Assembly (NCBI RefSeq): GCF_022809125.1
Contig: NZ_JALGBI010000001.1
Span: 1,302,001-1,366,000, forward strand
Direction: 5' to 3'
DNA length: 64,000 nucleotides
From: Variovorax terrae
GTDB lineage: Bacteria; Pseudomonadota; Gammaproteobacteria; Burkholderiales; Burkholderiaceae_C
The notes beneath the pieces are model-generated. The model saw only the letters and a program-made list of their open reading frames with translations, was not told the origin of the DNA and did not search any database. A program made the translations under genes and the position numbers. Shown piece after piece: positions 45,600 through 54,610 of the stretch; position 1 is the first letter of the stretch; every line of letters begins with the position of its first letter.

Positions 45600-46868
45600 A
45601 TGGCATTGATCGTTCACAAATACGGCGGCACGTCGATGGGCTCGACCGAGCGCATCCGCAACGTCGCCAAGCGCGTGGCCAAGTGGGCGCGTGCCGGCCA
45701 CCAGATGGTGGTGGTGCCCAGCGCCATGAGCGGCGAAACCAACCGCCTGCTCGGCCTGGCCAAGGAACTCGCGCCCGCCCGGCCGGGCGAGTCCTACGGA
45801 CGCGAGCTCGACATGCTGGCCGCCACCGGCGAGCAGGCTTCGTCGGCCCTGCTGGCGATTGCGCTGCAGGCCGAGGGCATGCCGTCCGTCAGCTACGCGG
45901 GATGGCAGGTGCCCGTGAAGACCAACAGCGCCTACACCAAGGCCCGCATCGAGTCGATCGAAGGCGAGCGCGTGCGCGCCGACCTGAATGCCGGCCGCGT
46001 GGTCATCATCACCGGCTTCCAGGGCATTGACGGCGACGGCAACATCACCACGCTGGGCCGCGGTGGCAGCGATACCTCCGCGGTGGCCGTGGCGGCCGCG
46101 ATGAAGGCCGACGAGTGCCTGATCTACACCGACGTGGATGGGGTCTACACCACCGACCCGCGCGTGGTGCCCGAGGCACGCCGGCTGCAGACCGTGAGCT
46201 TTGAGGAGATGCTGGAAATGGCGTCGCTCGGCTCCAAGGTGCTGCAGATCCGATCGGTGGAGTTCGCCGGCAAGTACAAGGTGCCGCTGCGCGTGCTCTC
46301 CAGCTTCACCCCGTGGGACATCGACATCAACGAGGAAGCCAAGTCCGGCACGTTGATCACCTTTGAGGAAGACGAACAAATGGAACAAGCCGTCGTATCC
46401 GGCATCGCATTCAACCGCGACGAAGCCAAGATCTCCGTGCTGGGCGTGCCCGACAAGCCGGGCATCGCGTACCACATCCTCGGCGCCATCGCCGATGCCA
46501 ACATCGAAGTCGACGTGATCATCCAGAACATCAGCAAGGATGGCCGCACCGACTTCAGCTTCACCGTGCACCGCAACGATTACGCCAAGGCGGTGGACCT
46601 GCTGAAGGCCAAGGTGCTGCCCACGCTGGGCGCCAGCGAGATCTCCGGCGACACCAAGATCTGCAAGGTCAGCATCGTGGGCATCGGCATGCGCAGCCAC
46701 GTGGGCATCGCCAGCAAGATGTTCCGCGCCCTGAGCGAAGAGGGCATCAACATCCAGATGATTTCCACCAGCGAGATCAAGACCTCGGTCGTGATCGACG
46801 AGAAATACATGGAACTGGCCGTGCGCGCATTGCACAAAGCTTTCGATCTGGACCAGCCCATCGCGTGA
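45600..46868 (+). CDS. lysC: aspartate kinase
   Basis: LysC phosphorylates aspartate, the first step to lysine, threonine and methionine. The 422-aa protein starts MALIVHKYGGTSMGSTERIRNVAKRV; TLGRGGSDTSAVAVAAAMKADECLIYTDVDGVYTTDPR is the catalytic and nucleotide region. The C-terminal half has two ACT domains (about 265-420; KISVLGVPDKPGIAYHILGAI, VSIVGIGMRSHVGIASKMF), as in feedback-inhibited monofunctional enzymes. An upstream in-frame ATG would add 11 residues without support. Confidence 0.97.
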   Translation: MALIVHKYGGTSMGSTERIRNVAKRVAKWARAGHQMVVVPSAMSGETNRLLGLAKELAPARPGESYGRELDMLAATGEQASSALLAIALQAEGMPSVSYAGWQVPVKTNSAYTKARIESIEGERVRADLNAGRVVIITGFQGIDGDGNITTLGRGGSDTSAVAVAAAMKADECLIYTDVDGVYTTDPRVVPEARRLQTVSFEEMLEMASLGSKVLQIRSVEFAGKYKVPLRVLSSFTPWDIDINEEAKSGTLITFEEDEQMEQAVVSGIAFNRDEAKISVLGVPDKPGIAYHILGAIADANIEVDVIIQNISKDGRTDFSFTVHRNDYAKAVDLLKAKVLPTLGASEISGDTKICKVSIVGIGMRSHVGIASKMFRALSEEGINIQMISTSEIKTSVVIDEKYMELAVRALHKAFDLDQPIA

Positions 46869-46901
46869 GAAGGGCGCAACTCGTGAGATAATTTGAGGAT
46901 T

Positions 46902-46994
46902 GGAAACGTGACCGAGTGGCCGAAGGTGCTCCCCTGCTAAGGGAGTATGGGGTGTAGAGCCCCATCGAGGGTTCGAATCCCTCCGTTTCCGCCA
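46902..46994 (+). tRNA. serX-type tRNA-Ser: tRNA-Ser(GCU)
   Basis: The acceptor stem GGAAACG pairs with CGTTTCC, followed by G and an encoded CCA (46992-46994). The anticodon stem-loop CTCCC-CTGCTAA-GGGAG has GCT at 46936-46938, reading AGC/AGU serine codons. A long variable arm (TATGGGGTGTAGAGCCCCATC) marks it as a class II serine tRNA, and GGTTCGAAT is the T-loop. A GATAAT-like -10 (46886-46891) overlaps the region just after the lysC stop. Confidence 0.97.
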
Positions 46995-47229
46995 ATACCG
47001 CCTGCAAGCCGGGTTAGAAGATCTTGATCTGACATCACCCGATTCACAGGCAACTCACAACGGCACAGCGAATTGAAACGCTGTGCCGTTTGTGTTTTCG
47101 GGATGGCCTTTTGTTCATTTCCTTTGGTTCCACGCCGCTTGCTGGCCAGTTCGCTTGTGCCATACGCCATCAGCCGGATGGGGCAGGGCATGGTCTTCCC
47201 GTCCTGATTTGCATGTCTGCCATGAGGGC
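46995..47229. other. non-coding stretch downstream of tRNA-Ser
   Basis: Besides the strong terminator at 47059-47098 I see no gene, integrase remnant or duplicated tRNA end. The minus-strand open frames here are antisense to the tRNA and are not genes. Confidence 0.6.
47059..47098 (+). terminator. strong intrinsic terminator after tRNA-Ser
   Basis: AACGGCACAGCG (47059-47070) pairs perfectly with CGCTGTGCCGTT (47079-47090) around an 8-nt loop AATTGAAA, then TGTGTTTT follows. It ends the lysC-tRNA region transcript. Confidence 0.9.
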
Positions 47230-47260
47230 TTGACATTCAAGTCAACTTGAATCTTATCGT
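47230..47260 (+). promoter_or_regulatory. MerR-type promoter with operator in a 19-bp spacer
   Basis: TTGACA (47230-47235) and TATCGT (47255-47260) are 19 bp apart, the over-long spacing typical of MerR-family-activated promoters. The spacer contains the perfect inverted repeat ATTCAAGTCAACTTGAAT (47235-47252). It faces the oxidoreductase gene starting 28 bp downstream. A merR-type gene lies convergent on the other side of that gene. Confidence 0.8.
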
Positions 47261-47287
47261 CTGGGCGTCATCAACGAGGTGCGCCCC

Positions 47288-48526
47288 ATGTTTCCGTTCA
47301 CATCACTCGCGTTGCCCAACGGCTCGCTCATACCCAATCGCATTGCCAAAGCCGCCATGGAGGAAAACATGGCGGATGCCGGGCAAGGCCCTTCCGAGGA
47401 CTTGATCCGCTTGTATTCCGCCTGGGCCCAGGGCGAGGCGGGCTTGCTGTTGACCGGCAATGTCATGATCGACAGCCGGGCCATGACCGGCCCGGGCGGT
47501 GTCGTGCTGGAGGATGAGCGCCAGCTCGACAGGTTTCGCCGATGGGCTCAAGCGGGGCGCGCCAGAGGCGCGCAATTCTGGTTGCAGATCAACCACCCCG
47601 GACGCCAGATGCGGATGAGCCTGGGGCAGCAGACCTGGGCGCCCTCGGCGGTGGCACTGGAACTGGGCGGCGCGTCGAAGATGTTTGCCGTTCCCCACGC
47701 GATGACCGAAGAACAGATCGCCGAGGTCGTGGGCCGCTTTGCACGGACCGCACAGCTTGGTGAACAGGCCGGGTTCACCGGGGTGGAGATCCATGCCGCG
47801 CACGGCTACCTCCTCAGCCAATTTCTCTCGCCCATCACCAACCAGCGCACCGATTCATGGGGCGGCAGCCTCGAGAATCGTGCGCGGCTGCTGCTCGACA
47901 CCGTGAGGGCGGTGCGCGCGGCGGTTTCACCCCGGTTCTGCGTTGCCGTCAAACTCAACTCTGCCGACTTCCAGCGCGGCGGCTTCTCCGCCGACGACGC
48001 GAAACAGGTCGTCCTCTGGTTGAACGGGATACCGGTGGATTTGGTGGAACTGTCGGGCGGCAGCTATGAAGCACCCGCCATGCAGGGCGAGGCGCGCGAT
48101 GGCCGCACCTTGGCACGGGAGGCCTACTTTCTCCAGTTTGCCAGCGACATCGCCAAGGTTGCCCGCATGCCCATCATGGTGACCGGCGGTATCCGCCGTC
48201 TTCCCGTGGTCGAAGAGGTTCTGGCCAGCGGTGTAGCCATGGCGGGTATCGCAACGGCCCTGGCCGTCAACCCGGCGTTGCCGCGCGAGTGGCGGCTCGG
48301 CCATCACAAGGTTCCTGAACTCCGGCCGGTCCGCTGGAAGGTCAAGCCGCTTGCGGCGATGGCCCGCATGGCGATGGTGAAGTTTCAGTTGCGCCGCCTG
48401 AGCCAAGGCCGCGCCACCTTGCCCAGCGTATCGCCGCTTCGCGCCTTGGTGCTGGACCAGTTTCTGACGGTCCTGCGCACCCGGCGGTACCGGCGTTTAA
48501 TGGCGGCGCGCAGCGCGGTGGCCTGA
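47288..48526 (+). CDS. NADH:flavin oxidoreductase, old yellow enzyme family
   Basis: The 412-aa FMN TIM-barrel protein has PNRIAKAAMEENMADAGQGPSEDLIRLY at the N-terminus, QINHPGRQM, the active-site EIHAAHGYLLSQFLSPITNQRTDSWGGSLENR and the phosphate-binding MVTGGIRRLPVVEEVL. It lacks the C-terminal Fe-S/Rossmann half of DCR-type enzymes, so it is a single-domain ene-reductase-like enzyme. I start at ATG 47288; a GTG three codons earlier is possible. It is probably induced by an electrophile or related stress through the adjacent MerR-type regulator (inference from the promoter). The substrate is unknown. Confidence 0.9.
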   Translation: MFPFTSLALPNGSLIPNRIAKAAMEENMADAGQGPSEDLIRLYSAWAQGEAGLLLTGNVMIDSRAMTGPGGVVLEDERQLDRFRRWAQAGRARGAQFWLQINHPGRQMRMSLGQQTWAPSAVALELGGASKMFAVPHAMTEEQIAEVVGRFARTAQLGEQAGFTGVEIHAAHGYLLSQFLSPITNQRTDSWGGSLENRARLLLDTVRAVRAAVSPRFCVAVKLNSADFQRGGFSADDAKQVVLWLNGIPVDLVELSGGSYEAPAMQGEARDGRTLAREAYFLQFASDIAKVARMPIMVTGGIRRLPVVEEVLASGVAMAGIATALAVNPALPREWRLGHHKVPELRPVRWKVKPLAAMARMAMVKFQLRRLSQGRATLPSVSPLRALVLDQFLTVLRTRRYRRLMAARSAVA

Positions 48527-48543
48527 GACGCACCGTACTCCCG

Positions 48544-49044
48544 TCAGGCCGAGCCTCGCGGCCGGCTCACCGGTCTTGCCTGGCGGAGTGCGGCCGATCG
48601 CTCGGCCAATCGGCGGGCGCCCGCCCTGGATGGGGTGGGCCGTGCCGATCTGTCGGCCATGCCGGCCGCCAGCGCGGTTGCATCCACGCACTCACCGGCC
48701 GCCCAACTGGCGCGCAATGTCTCCTGGAGCTCTTGCAGGGCTCGCCGCTGCCCGCGCAACGTCGCCATGACCTTGTCGATCTCCCCGAGCCGGGTGCCGA
48801 GCCTGCCGAGCAGTTCGTCTTTCGAGAAGCCTTCCGTGCTGGCGAAAACGCTGCGCAAGGCGTCCAGCGAGAACCCCATGGCCTGTGCAATCTGGATCAG
48901 GCGCAGGCGCTCCACGGCAGCGTTGCCATAGCTGCGGTAGCCGTTGCCGCCCCGTTCCGCCGCGGGCAGCAAGCCGCTTTGCTCATAGAAACGAATGGCC
49001 GAGGCCGTCATTCCCGTCTTGCTCGCAAGCTCACCGATCTTCAT
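48544..49044 (-). CDS. MerR-family transcriptional regulator
   Basis: The 166-aa protein starts MKIGELASKTGMTASAIRFYEQSGLLPAAERGGNGYRSY, the winged HTH of MerR proteins, then a long coiled-coil (GFSKDELLGRLGTRLGEIDKVMATLRGQRRALQELQETL). There is a single cysteine (GECVDA), so a thiol or small-molecule trigger is possible, but no metal-binding cysteine pair or SoxR Fe-S cluster is seen. It ends 17 bp from the convergent oxidoreductase gene whose promoter has the matching 19-bp architecture. The C-terminal 40 residues are Arg/Ala-rich and may be disordered. Confidence 0.9.
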   Translation of the reverse strand: MKIGELASKTGMTASAIRFYEQSGLLPAAERGGNGYRSYGNAAVERLRLIQIAQAMGFSLDALRSVFASTEGFSKDELLGRLGTRLGEIDKVMATLRGQRRALQELQETLRASWAAGECVDATALAAGMADRSARPTPSRAGARRLAERSAALRQARPVSRPRGSA

Positions 49045-49189
49045 GCTGCCAAACCTTCGAGTTGGCTTCCATCTTAGCCCCTTGCCGATATGCCTTAACG
49101 GCAAGTTCGGCGCGCTGGAGAAGCGTGGGCCCATTGCGCAACCCGCAGTTGCACGGGGGCGCCCTGGAAGCTTGGGGGCGAACAGCGCG

Positions 49190-49600
49190 TCAGGGGTCCA
49201 GCGAGGCGCTCCAGCGGCTGTCCCAGGCGGCCTTGTCGATGTCGCGCCGCTCGCGCTTGGTCGGGCGGCCATGCTCGATGCTCAGGGCGGGCTCGCGGGC
49301 CAGGCGGTGCTGCTCGCGGGCCTGCTCGCGCGCCTTCAGGCTGTCGGCCGTTTCCTCATAGAGCTGCTGCGCCACGGGTGCCGGGCCGCGCATGCCGCTC
49401 AGGGCCAGGATCACGACCGTGCGCGTCACCGGGCCCTGCCGGATCGTCACGGTGTCGCCCACCCGGGCCTCGCGCGAGGCCTTGGCCTCCTGGCCGTTGA
49501 CATGCACGCGCCCCTTGCCGATCTCGTCGCCGGCCAGCGAGCGCGTCTTGAAGAAGCGGGCGGCCCAGAGCCATTTGTCGATACGCAGTTTGTCCATCAT
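49190..49600 (-). CDS. hslR: ribosome-associated heat shock protein Hsp15 (S4 RNA-binding domain)
   Basis: Hsp15 rescues stalled 50S subunits carrying peptidyl-tRNA. The 136-aa protein starts MMDKLRIDKWLWAARFFKTRSLAGDEIGKGRVHVNGQEAKASREARVGDTV, the S4 domain, followed by a basic tail ending KRERRDIDKAAWDSRW. The ATG overlaps the tctE stop by one base, placing it in the tctD-tctE transcript. Confidence 0.93.
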   Translation of the reverse strand: MMDKLRIDKWLWAARFFKTRSLAGDEIGKGRVHVNGQEAKASREARVGDTVTIRQGPVTRTVVILALSGMRGPAPVAQQLYEETADSLKAREQAREQHRLAREPALSIEHGRPTKRERRDIDKAAWDSRWSASLDP

Positions 49601-51015
49601 CAGGCGGGATTGTCGGCCAAAGGCAGGCGCACGGTGGCGTCCAGGCCCACGGTCTGGCCGCGCTCCTCGCGGTTGTCGAGGCTGATGGTGCCGCCCAGGG
49701 CCTGCACGATCTCGTGGCAGATGGCCAGGCCCAGTCCCGAGCCGCTGCGTACATTGCCTGAGGAGAACGGCTGGAACAGCCGCTGGCGCAACTCGTCGGC
49801 AATGCCGGGCCCGCTGTCGCTGATCACCAGCGCGGCATGCCGGGCATCGGCCACCAATCGCACATTCAGCGCGGTGCCGGCCGGCGCGTGCCGGATAGCG
49901 TTGTGCAGCAGGTTGCGCGAGAGCTCGCGCAGCATCCAGTCGTGCGCGTGCACCGCCGCCGGCTGGGTGCTGATCTCGAAATCGATGTCCTTCTCGGCAA
50001 TCAGCGGCGAGAGGTCGAGCGCCACCGCGCGTACCACACCCGCCAGGTCGGTCACGCCGGCATCGGCCTGCTGGCGCAGCTGTGCAACCTTGGCCAGCGC
50101 CAGCATCTGGTTGGCCAGCAGGGTGGCGCGCTCCACCGTGTCGTTGATCTCGAGCAGCGCCTGGCGCGGCTCCAGGTCGCCCCGCAGTCCCGACTGCACC
50201 TGAGTTTTGAGCACGGCCAACGGCGTGCGCAGCTGGTGCGAGGTGTCGCGCACGAAACGCTTCTGGTGGTCTAGCAGGTGCTGCAGGCGCTCCATCACGT
50301 GGTTGGTCGCATCCACCAGCGGCAGCAGCTCGCGCGGCGCCCGCAGCGTGGCAATGGGGGTGAGGTCGCCTTCGGCGCGGGCCTGCAGCTCGGCGCTCAG
50401 TTGCCGCACCGGGCGCGTGGCCTGTTGGACCACGACGATCACCACGAAGGCGATCACCGCCACCAGCGCCAGCTGGCGCCACAGGGTGGCCACGAGGATC
50501 TGGCGCGCCAGCACCTGCCGCAACTCCAGGGTTTCCGCCACCTGGATCACGGCCATGCTGCGCCCGTTCTCGCTCACCACCGGCTGCAGCAGGACGGCAA
50601 CGCGCACCGGCCACTGGCGGTACTCGTCGTCGTAGAAGTGCACCAGGGCCGAGTAGGGACCGTGGGTCGGCAGCCTGCCGCGCCAGGCGGGCAGGTCCTC
50701 GAAGCCGCCCACCCATTGGCCCTTGATGGTGGAGACCCGGTAGAACATGCGGCTGCGGTTGTCGGTCTCGAAGGCTTCGAGCGCCGCGTAGGGAACGGTG
50801 GCGCGCAGCACGGCGGTGTCGTCGAAGCCTTCGACCGCCAACTGCTCGCCGATCGACTTGGCCGAGGCCAGCAGCGTCCGGTCGTAGGCGGTGTGCACCG
50901 CCGTCAAGGCCTGGTTGTACAGGGCGATGGTGTTGAGCAGCACGTAGATGCCGATCGGCAGCAGGATGCCCAGCAGCAGGTAGCCGCGCAGCGACAGGCG
51001 GCGCTGCCAGATCAT
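49600..51015 (-). CDS. tctE: sensor histidine kinase TctE-like
   Basis: The 471-aa protein has two membrane helices (about 10-32 and 178-198) around a periplasmic sensor, a HAMP (TRPVRQLSAELQARAEGDL), the phospho-acceptor H260 (FVRDTSHQLRTPLAVLKTQ) and the ATPase motifs LLHNAIRHAPAGT, ISDSGPGIAD and GSGLGLAICHEIV. TctDE systems control tricarboxylate uptake. It overlaps tctD by four bases and is divergent from porin-tctCBA, the likely target. Confidence 0.92.
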   Translation of the reverse strand: MIWQRRLSLRGYLLLGILLPIGIYVLLNTIALYNQALTAVHTAYDRTLLASAKSIGEQLAVEGFDDTAVLRATVPYAALEAFETDNRSRMFYRVSTIKGQWVGGFEDLPAWRGRLPTHGPYSALVHFYDDEYRQWPVRVAVLLQPVVSENGRSMAVIQVAETLELRQVLARQILVATLWRQLALVAVIAFVVIVVVQQATRPVRQLSAELQARAEGDLTPIATLRAPRELLPLVDATNHVMERLQHLLDHQKRFVRDTSHQLRTPLAVLKTQVQSGLRGDLEPRQALLEINDTVERATLLANQMLALAKVAQLRQQADAGVTDLAGVVRAVALDLSPLIAEKDIDFEISTQPAAVHAHDWMLRELSRNLLHNAIRHAPAGTALNVRLVADARHAALVISDSGPGIADELRQRLFQPFSSGNVRSGSGLGLAICHEIVQALGGTISLDNREERGQTVGLDATVRLPLADNPA

Positions 51016-51692
51016 TGCCCGGCCTTGAGCAGGTAGCCCAGCCCGCGCAGCGTCATGAGCGTCACCTGCGCCTGCGCCAGCTTCTTGCGCAGCCGATAGA
51101 CCACCACCTCGATGGCCTCGGGCTGGACGGCATCCTCGCCGGGAAACACCAGCTCGAACAGCCGCTCCTTGGAGACCGCGTGGCCGGGCTTGCTCATCAG
51201 GGCCTGCATCAGCGCCAGCTCGCGGGGCGTGAGCTCGAGCACCTGGCCGCGGTGGTAGACGGCGCCGCTGTCCTTGTCGTAGTGCAGGTCGCCGACACGC
51301 AGGTAGTGCTCGGCCGGCTCGGTGGCGGCATGGGGCTTGCGGCGGTGCAGCGCGCGCAGCCGCGCTTCGAGCTCGTCGAGGTCGAACGGCTTGGGCAGGT
51401 AGTCGTCGGCCCCGGTGTTGAGGCCCACGATGCGGTCGCCGACCGTGCCGCGCGCGGTGAGGATCAGCACGGGCGTCTGCCAGCCCTGCTTGCGGGCCTG
51501 CTCCAGCACGTGCAGGCCGTCGAGCCCCGGCAGCGTCAGGTCCAGCAGCACCACGTCGGGATCGGCGGCGGCCCAGCCCGCCAGAGCCTGCCGGCCGTCG
51601 CCGCAGACCGCGACCTCGATGCCGCGGCGGCTCAGGGTGCGCTGCAGCACGGCTTGCATGGAGGGGTCGTCTTCGACCAGAAACAGCTTCAT
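51012..51692 (-). CDS. tctD: response regulator TctD-like (OmpR family)
   Basis: The 226-aa protein has a receiver domain with the phospho-acceptor D51 (DVVLLDLTLPGLDGL), the acidic pair in VEDD, Lys in LPKPFDLDELEARL, and an OmpR-type winged helix (LELTPRELALMQALMSKPGHAVSKERLFELVF). It is read as MKLFLVEDDPSMQAV; a 22-residue extension lacks support. It is divergent from the porin gene, 118 bp apart, so it may bind that shared region. Confidence 0.93.
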   Translation of the reverse strand: MKLFLVEDDPSMQAVLQRTLSRRGIEVAVCGDGRQALAGWAAADPDVVLLDLTLPGLDGLHVLEQARKQGWQTPVLILTARGTVGDRIVGLNTGADDYLPKPFDLDELEARLRALHRRKPHAATEPAEHYLRVGDLHYDKDSGAVYHRGQVLELTPRELALMQALMSKPGHAVSKERLFELVFPGEDAVQPEAIEVVVYRLRKKLAQAQVTLMTLRGLGYLLKAGQ

Positions 51693-51810
51693 GGGCGAAA
51701 CCTTAGCACTTCCACCGGCAGCGGCGGACAGCCGATTGACAGGTGCCGTTCCTATCATCCGCCGCGCAGATGTCCTGCAATTGAGCGATCAACAATGTGA
51801 GGAGATACGT

Positions 51811-52875
51811 ATGAAACTTTCCCCGCTTGCGGTGGGTGTGGCCGCAGCTTTCGTCGGCTCGGCCGCCTGGGCACAGTCCTCGGTCCAGATATTCGGGCTG
51901 GTCGACGTGAATTATGTGCGAGTCAACAGTGACGGTTCCGGCTCCGTGAGCAAGCTCGGGACCGACGGCAATCTGTCCAGCCGGCTCGGCTTTCGCGGTA
52001 CCGAGGATCTCGGCGGCGGGCTGAAGGCCAGCTTCTGGCTCGAAGCGGCCATCAATCCCGATGAGGGCACGGGCGGCACCACCAACACCAACAACCAGGC
52101 CACCGGCGGCGCGGGGGGCGGCGGCCTGACCTTCGGGCGCCGTTCAACGGTCAGCCTATCCGACAGCTGGGGCGAGATCCGCCTGGGTCGCGACTACGTG
52201 CCGGGCTTCTGGAATCTGTCGAACTACAGTGCCTTCGGCACTAACGGCGTGGGCTCGTCGGGCTTCCTGTTCTATCCCGTGCCATCCGCCGCGCGCGTGA
52301 CCCACGTGCGCGCGTCCAACTCCATCGGTTACCACCTGCCCGAGATGGGCGGCCTGTTCGGCCAGGTGATGTACGCGATGGGAGAGAACAACTCCAACGC
52401 CGGCGCCACCGCCGACGACGGCAAGGTGACCGGCCTGCGCATCGGCTACGCCAATGGCCCGGTTAGCGTGGCCTATGGCATCACCAAGACCAAGATCAGC
52501 AGTCTGGGCGACCTGACGCAGAGCAACATCGGCGGTAGCTACGACTTCGGCGTGGCCCGCGTGATGGCGCTGTGGGGTGAGAACAAGACCAGCGGCAACA
52601 AGACGCGCGCCCAGAGCATCGGCGTACAAGTGCCGGTGGGCGCCGGTCAGATCCGTGCCTCCTACGGCACGGTCAAGGCCAGCGGCGTGGCCAACGATGC
52701 CAACCACATCGCGCTGGGCTACGTCTACAACCTGTCCAAGCGCAGTGCCCTGTATGTCAACTATGCGAAAATTTCCAACAAGGACAATGGCAAGAGCTTC
52801 AACGTGGGCCTTGGCGTGACCGCAGCGGGCGGCGCCAGCACGGGCTACGAATTCGGTATCCGCCATACGTTCTGA
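51811..52875 (+). CDS. Gram-negative porin (OmpC/Omp32-like)
   Basis: The 354-aa outer-membrane beta-barrel has a signal peptide (MKLSPLAVGVAAAFVGSAAWA), then QSSVQIFGLVDVNYVRV, SRLGFRGTEDLGGGLKASFWLEAAINPDEG, TVSLSDSWGEIRLGRDYVPGFW and the terminal F (GYEFGIRHTF), all typical of betaproteobacterial trimeric porins. GGAG precedes the ATG. Placed between tctDE and tctCBA, it probably supplies the outer-membrane entry for the same carboxylates. Confidence 0.93.
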   Translation: MKLSPLAVGVAAAFVGSAAWAQSSVQIFGLVDVNYVRVNSDGSGSVSKLGTDGNLSSRLGFRGTEDLGGGLKASFWLEAAINPDEGTGGTTNTNNQATGGAGGGGLTFGRRSTVSLSDSWGEIRLGRDYVPGFWNLSNYSAFGTNGVGSSGFLFYPVPSAARVTHVRASNSIGYHLPEMGGLFGQVMYAMGENNSNAGATADDGKVTGLRIGYANGPVSVAYGITKTKISSLGDLTQSNIGGSYDFGVARVMALWGENKTSGNKTRAQSIGVQVPVGAGQIRASYGTVKASGVANDANHIALGYVYNLSKRSALYVNYAKISNKDNGKSFNVGLGVTAAGGASTGYEFGIRHTF

Positions 52876-53021
52876 GCGACGCAGGTTGTACGTCGGCGCG
52901 CTTGGCGCCGCGGAGCATTGCTGAGGTTCGCCGGCTCCTGCTGCCGGCTTCGGCCTGACTCCGCAACCTGTCGGCGCGCGCTGCCCCTGAGACTGTATTT
53001 GATGAGAAGGAGACACACTCT

Positions 53022-53981
53022 ATGCGCCGAGACGACTTTTTGAAATCCCTTGCCGCCCTGGCCGTCGCAGGCGGCCTGCCGCTCGCGGCGCGGGCCAGCA
53101 CCAACATCAAGATGATGATTCCGGCCAACCCTGGCGGCGGCTGGGACACCACGGGCCGCGCCCTGGGCAAGGCCATGCAGAGCGCCGGCGTGGCGTCGGC
53201 CGTGAGCTATGACAACAAGGGCGGCGCCGCGGGCGCCATCGGCCTGGCCCAGTTCGTCAACGGCAGCAAGGGCGACCCCAACGCGCTGATGGTGATGGGC
53301 GCCGTGATGCTGGGCGGCATCATCACGGGCAAGCCGCCGGTCAGCCTGTCGCAGGCCACGCCGATCGCGCGCCTGACCAGCGAATACAACGTCTTCGTGC
53401 TGCCCGCCAACTCGCCCTTCAAGACCATGAAGGACGTGATCGAGCAGCTCAAGAAGGACCCCGGCAGCGTGAAGTGGGGCGGCGGCTCGCGCGGCTCTAC
53501 CGAGCACATCGCGGCCGCCATGATTGCGCGCGAAGTCGGCGTCGATCCCGCCAGGATCAACTACGTCGCCTTCCGCGGAGGCGGCGAGGCGACGGCGGCC
53601 ATCCTGGGCGGCAACGTCACGGTCGGCGGCAGCGGCCTGAGCGAATTCGCCGAGTACATCAGCACCGGCAAGATGAAGGCGCTGGCCGTGACCTCGCCGA
53701 CACGCCTGAAGGGCGTCAACATCCCCACGCTGATCGAGCAGGGCATCAATGTCTCGCTGGGCAACTGGCGCGGCGTCTACGGCGCGCCCGGCATTTCTGC
53801 CGAGCAGCGCCGCGCGCTGACCGAGCTGGTGCTCAAGGCCGTCAAGTCCAAGGCCTGGACCGAGGCGCTGGACAAGAACGCCTGGACGCCGGCCGTGCTC
53901 GCAGGACCCGAGTTCGAGAAGTTCGTCGACGACGAGTTCGCCAGCCTGCGCGCCACCATGGTGAAGTCGGGCATGGTCTGA
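53022..53981 (+). CDS. tctC: tripartite tricarboxylate transporter substrate-binding protein TctC
   Basis: The 319-aa protein has a Tat- or Sec-like leader (MRRDDFLKSLAALAVAGGLPLAARA) and KMMIPANPGGGWDTTGRALGKAMQ, GGAAGAIGLAQFV, WGGGSRGSTEHIAAAMIA and LAVTSPTRLKGVNIPTLIEQGINV, the Bug/TctC fold. It heads tctC-tctB-tctA, a secondary transporter driven by ion gradient. The likely ligand is citrate or another tricarboxylate, by analogy. Confidence 0.93.
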   Translation: MRRDDFLKSLAALAVAGGLPLAARASTNIKMMIPANPGGGWDTTGRALGKAMQSAGVASAVSYDNKGGAAGAIGLAQFVNGSKGDPNALMVMGAVMLGGIITGKPPVSLSQATPIARLTSEYNVFVLPANSPFKTMKDVIEQLKKDPGSVKWGGGSRGSTEHIAAAMIAREVGVDPARINYVAFRGGGEATAAILGGNVTVGGSGLSEFAEYISTGKMKALAVTSPTRLKGVNIPTLIEQGINVSLGNWRGVYGAPGISAEQRRALTELVLKAVKSKAWTEALDKNAWTPAVLAGPEFEKFVDDEFASLRATMVKSGMV

Positions 53982-54055
53982 CGGCGCCGGCCGAGGCACG
54001 CCGCCTTCGTTCCGCCAGGGGCGAAGGCGCTGGCGCGCAAGTTTTACCTACGGGC

Positions 54056-54577
54056 ATGACAATGACACAACAACCCGCATCTTTTTCCCTGCATCAAACC
54101 CTGGTGGGCGTGGGCGCCCTGGGGGTGGGCGGGCTGCTGGCGGCCGGTGCCACCACGATTTCATCCGAGGCCGGCTATGCCGGCGTCGGCCCGAACTTCC
54201 TGCCCTGGGTGGTGGCCGCGGTCCTGCTGGTGTGCGGCGCCTGGCTGGTCTGGGAGGCCCGCAGCGGCGGCTTTCGCAGCATGGAGGAGCCCTCCGGCGC
54301 CGAACGCGGCGACTGGCCAGGCTTTGCCTGGGTGTCGGCCGGCCTGCTTGCCAATGCGGTGCTGATCAACTACCTGGGCTTCATCCTGAGCTGTACCGTG
54401 TGCTTCGTGCTGGCGGTGCGCGGCTTTCGCGCGGCGGCGGGCCATCGCCGGCGCTCGCTCGGGCACTGGCTGCTCGACGCCGTCACCGGCTTCGTGATCG
54501 CGGCGCCCGTGTACTGGATGTTCACGCAGCTGCTGGCGATCAACCTGCCGGGGCTGACCGACACCGGCTGGCTGTAA
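54056..54577 (+). CDS. tctB: tripartite tricarboxylate transporter small membrane subunit TctB
   Basis: The 173-aa protein has four membrane helices (about 12-30, 44-62, 90-110 and 135-158) and conserved TctB elements (AGYAGVGPNFLPWVVAAVLLVCGAWL, LGFILSCTVCFVLAVRGF). The start is one of two ATGs two codons apart (54056 or 54062). An overlapping longer frame runs through tctC and is a shadow. It lies between tctC and tctA. Confidence 0.9.
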   Translation: MTMTQQPASFSLHQTLVGVGALGVGGLLAAGATTISSEAGYAGVGPNFLPWVVAAVLLVCGAWLVWEARSGGFRSMEEPSGAERGDWPGFAWVSAGLLANAVLINYLGFILSCTVCFVLAVRGFRAAAGHRRRSLGHWLLDAVTGFVIAAPVYWMFTQLLAINLPGLTDTGWL

Positions 54578-54610
54578 GGCCGGCAAGACGAACGAGAACA
54601 CGCAATTTTC

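Noticed and set aside
46777..47236. Minus-strand open frames over tRNA-Ser (with the peptide GGIRTLDGALHP)
   Set aside because: They are antisense to the tRNA; the peptide is of the kind found in many genomes as misannotation of antisense tRNA sequence. No start site or protein family supports them.
46995..47287. Genomic-island attachment site at tRNA-Ser
   Set aside because: I see no integrase, no repeated tRNA 3' end within the window and a normal terminator; the flanking genes are ordinary.
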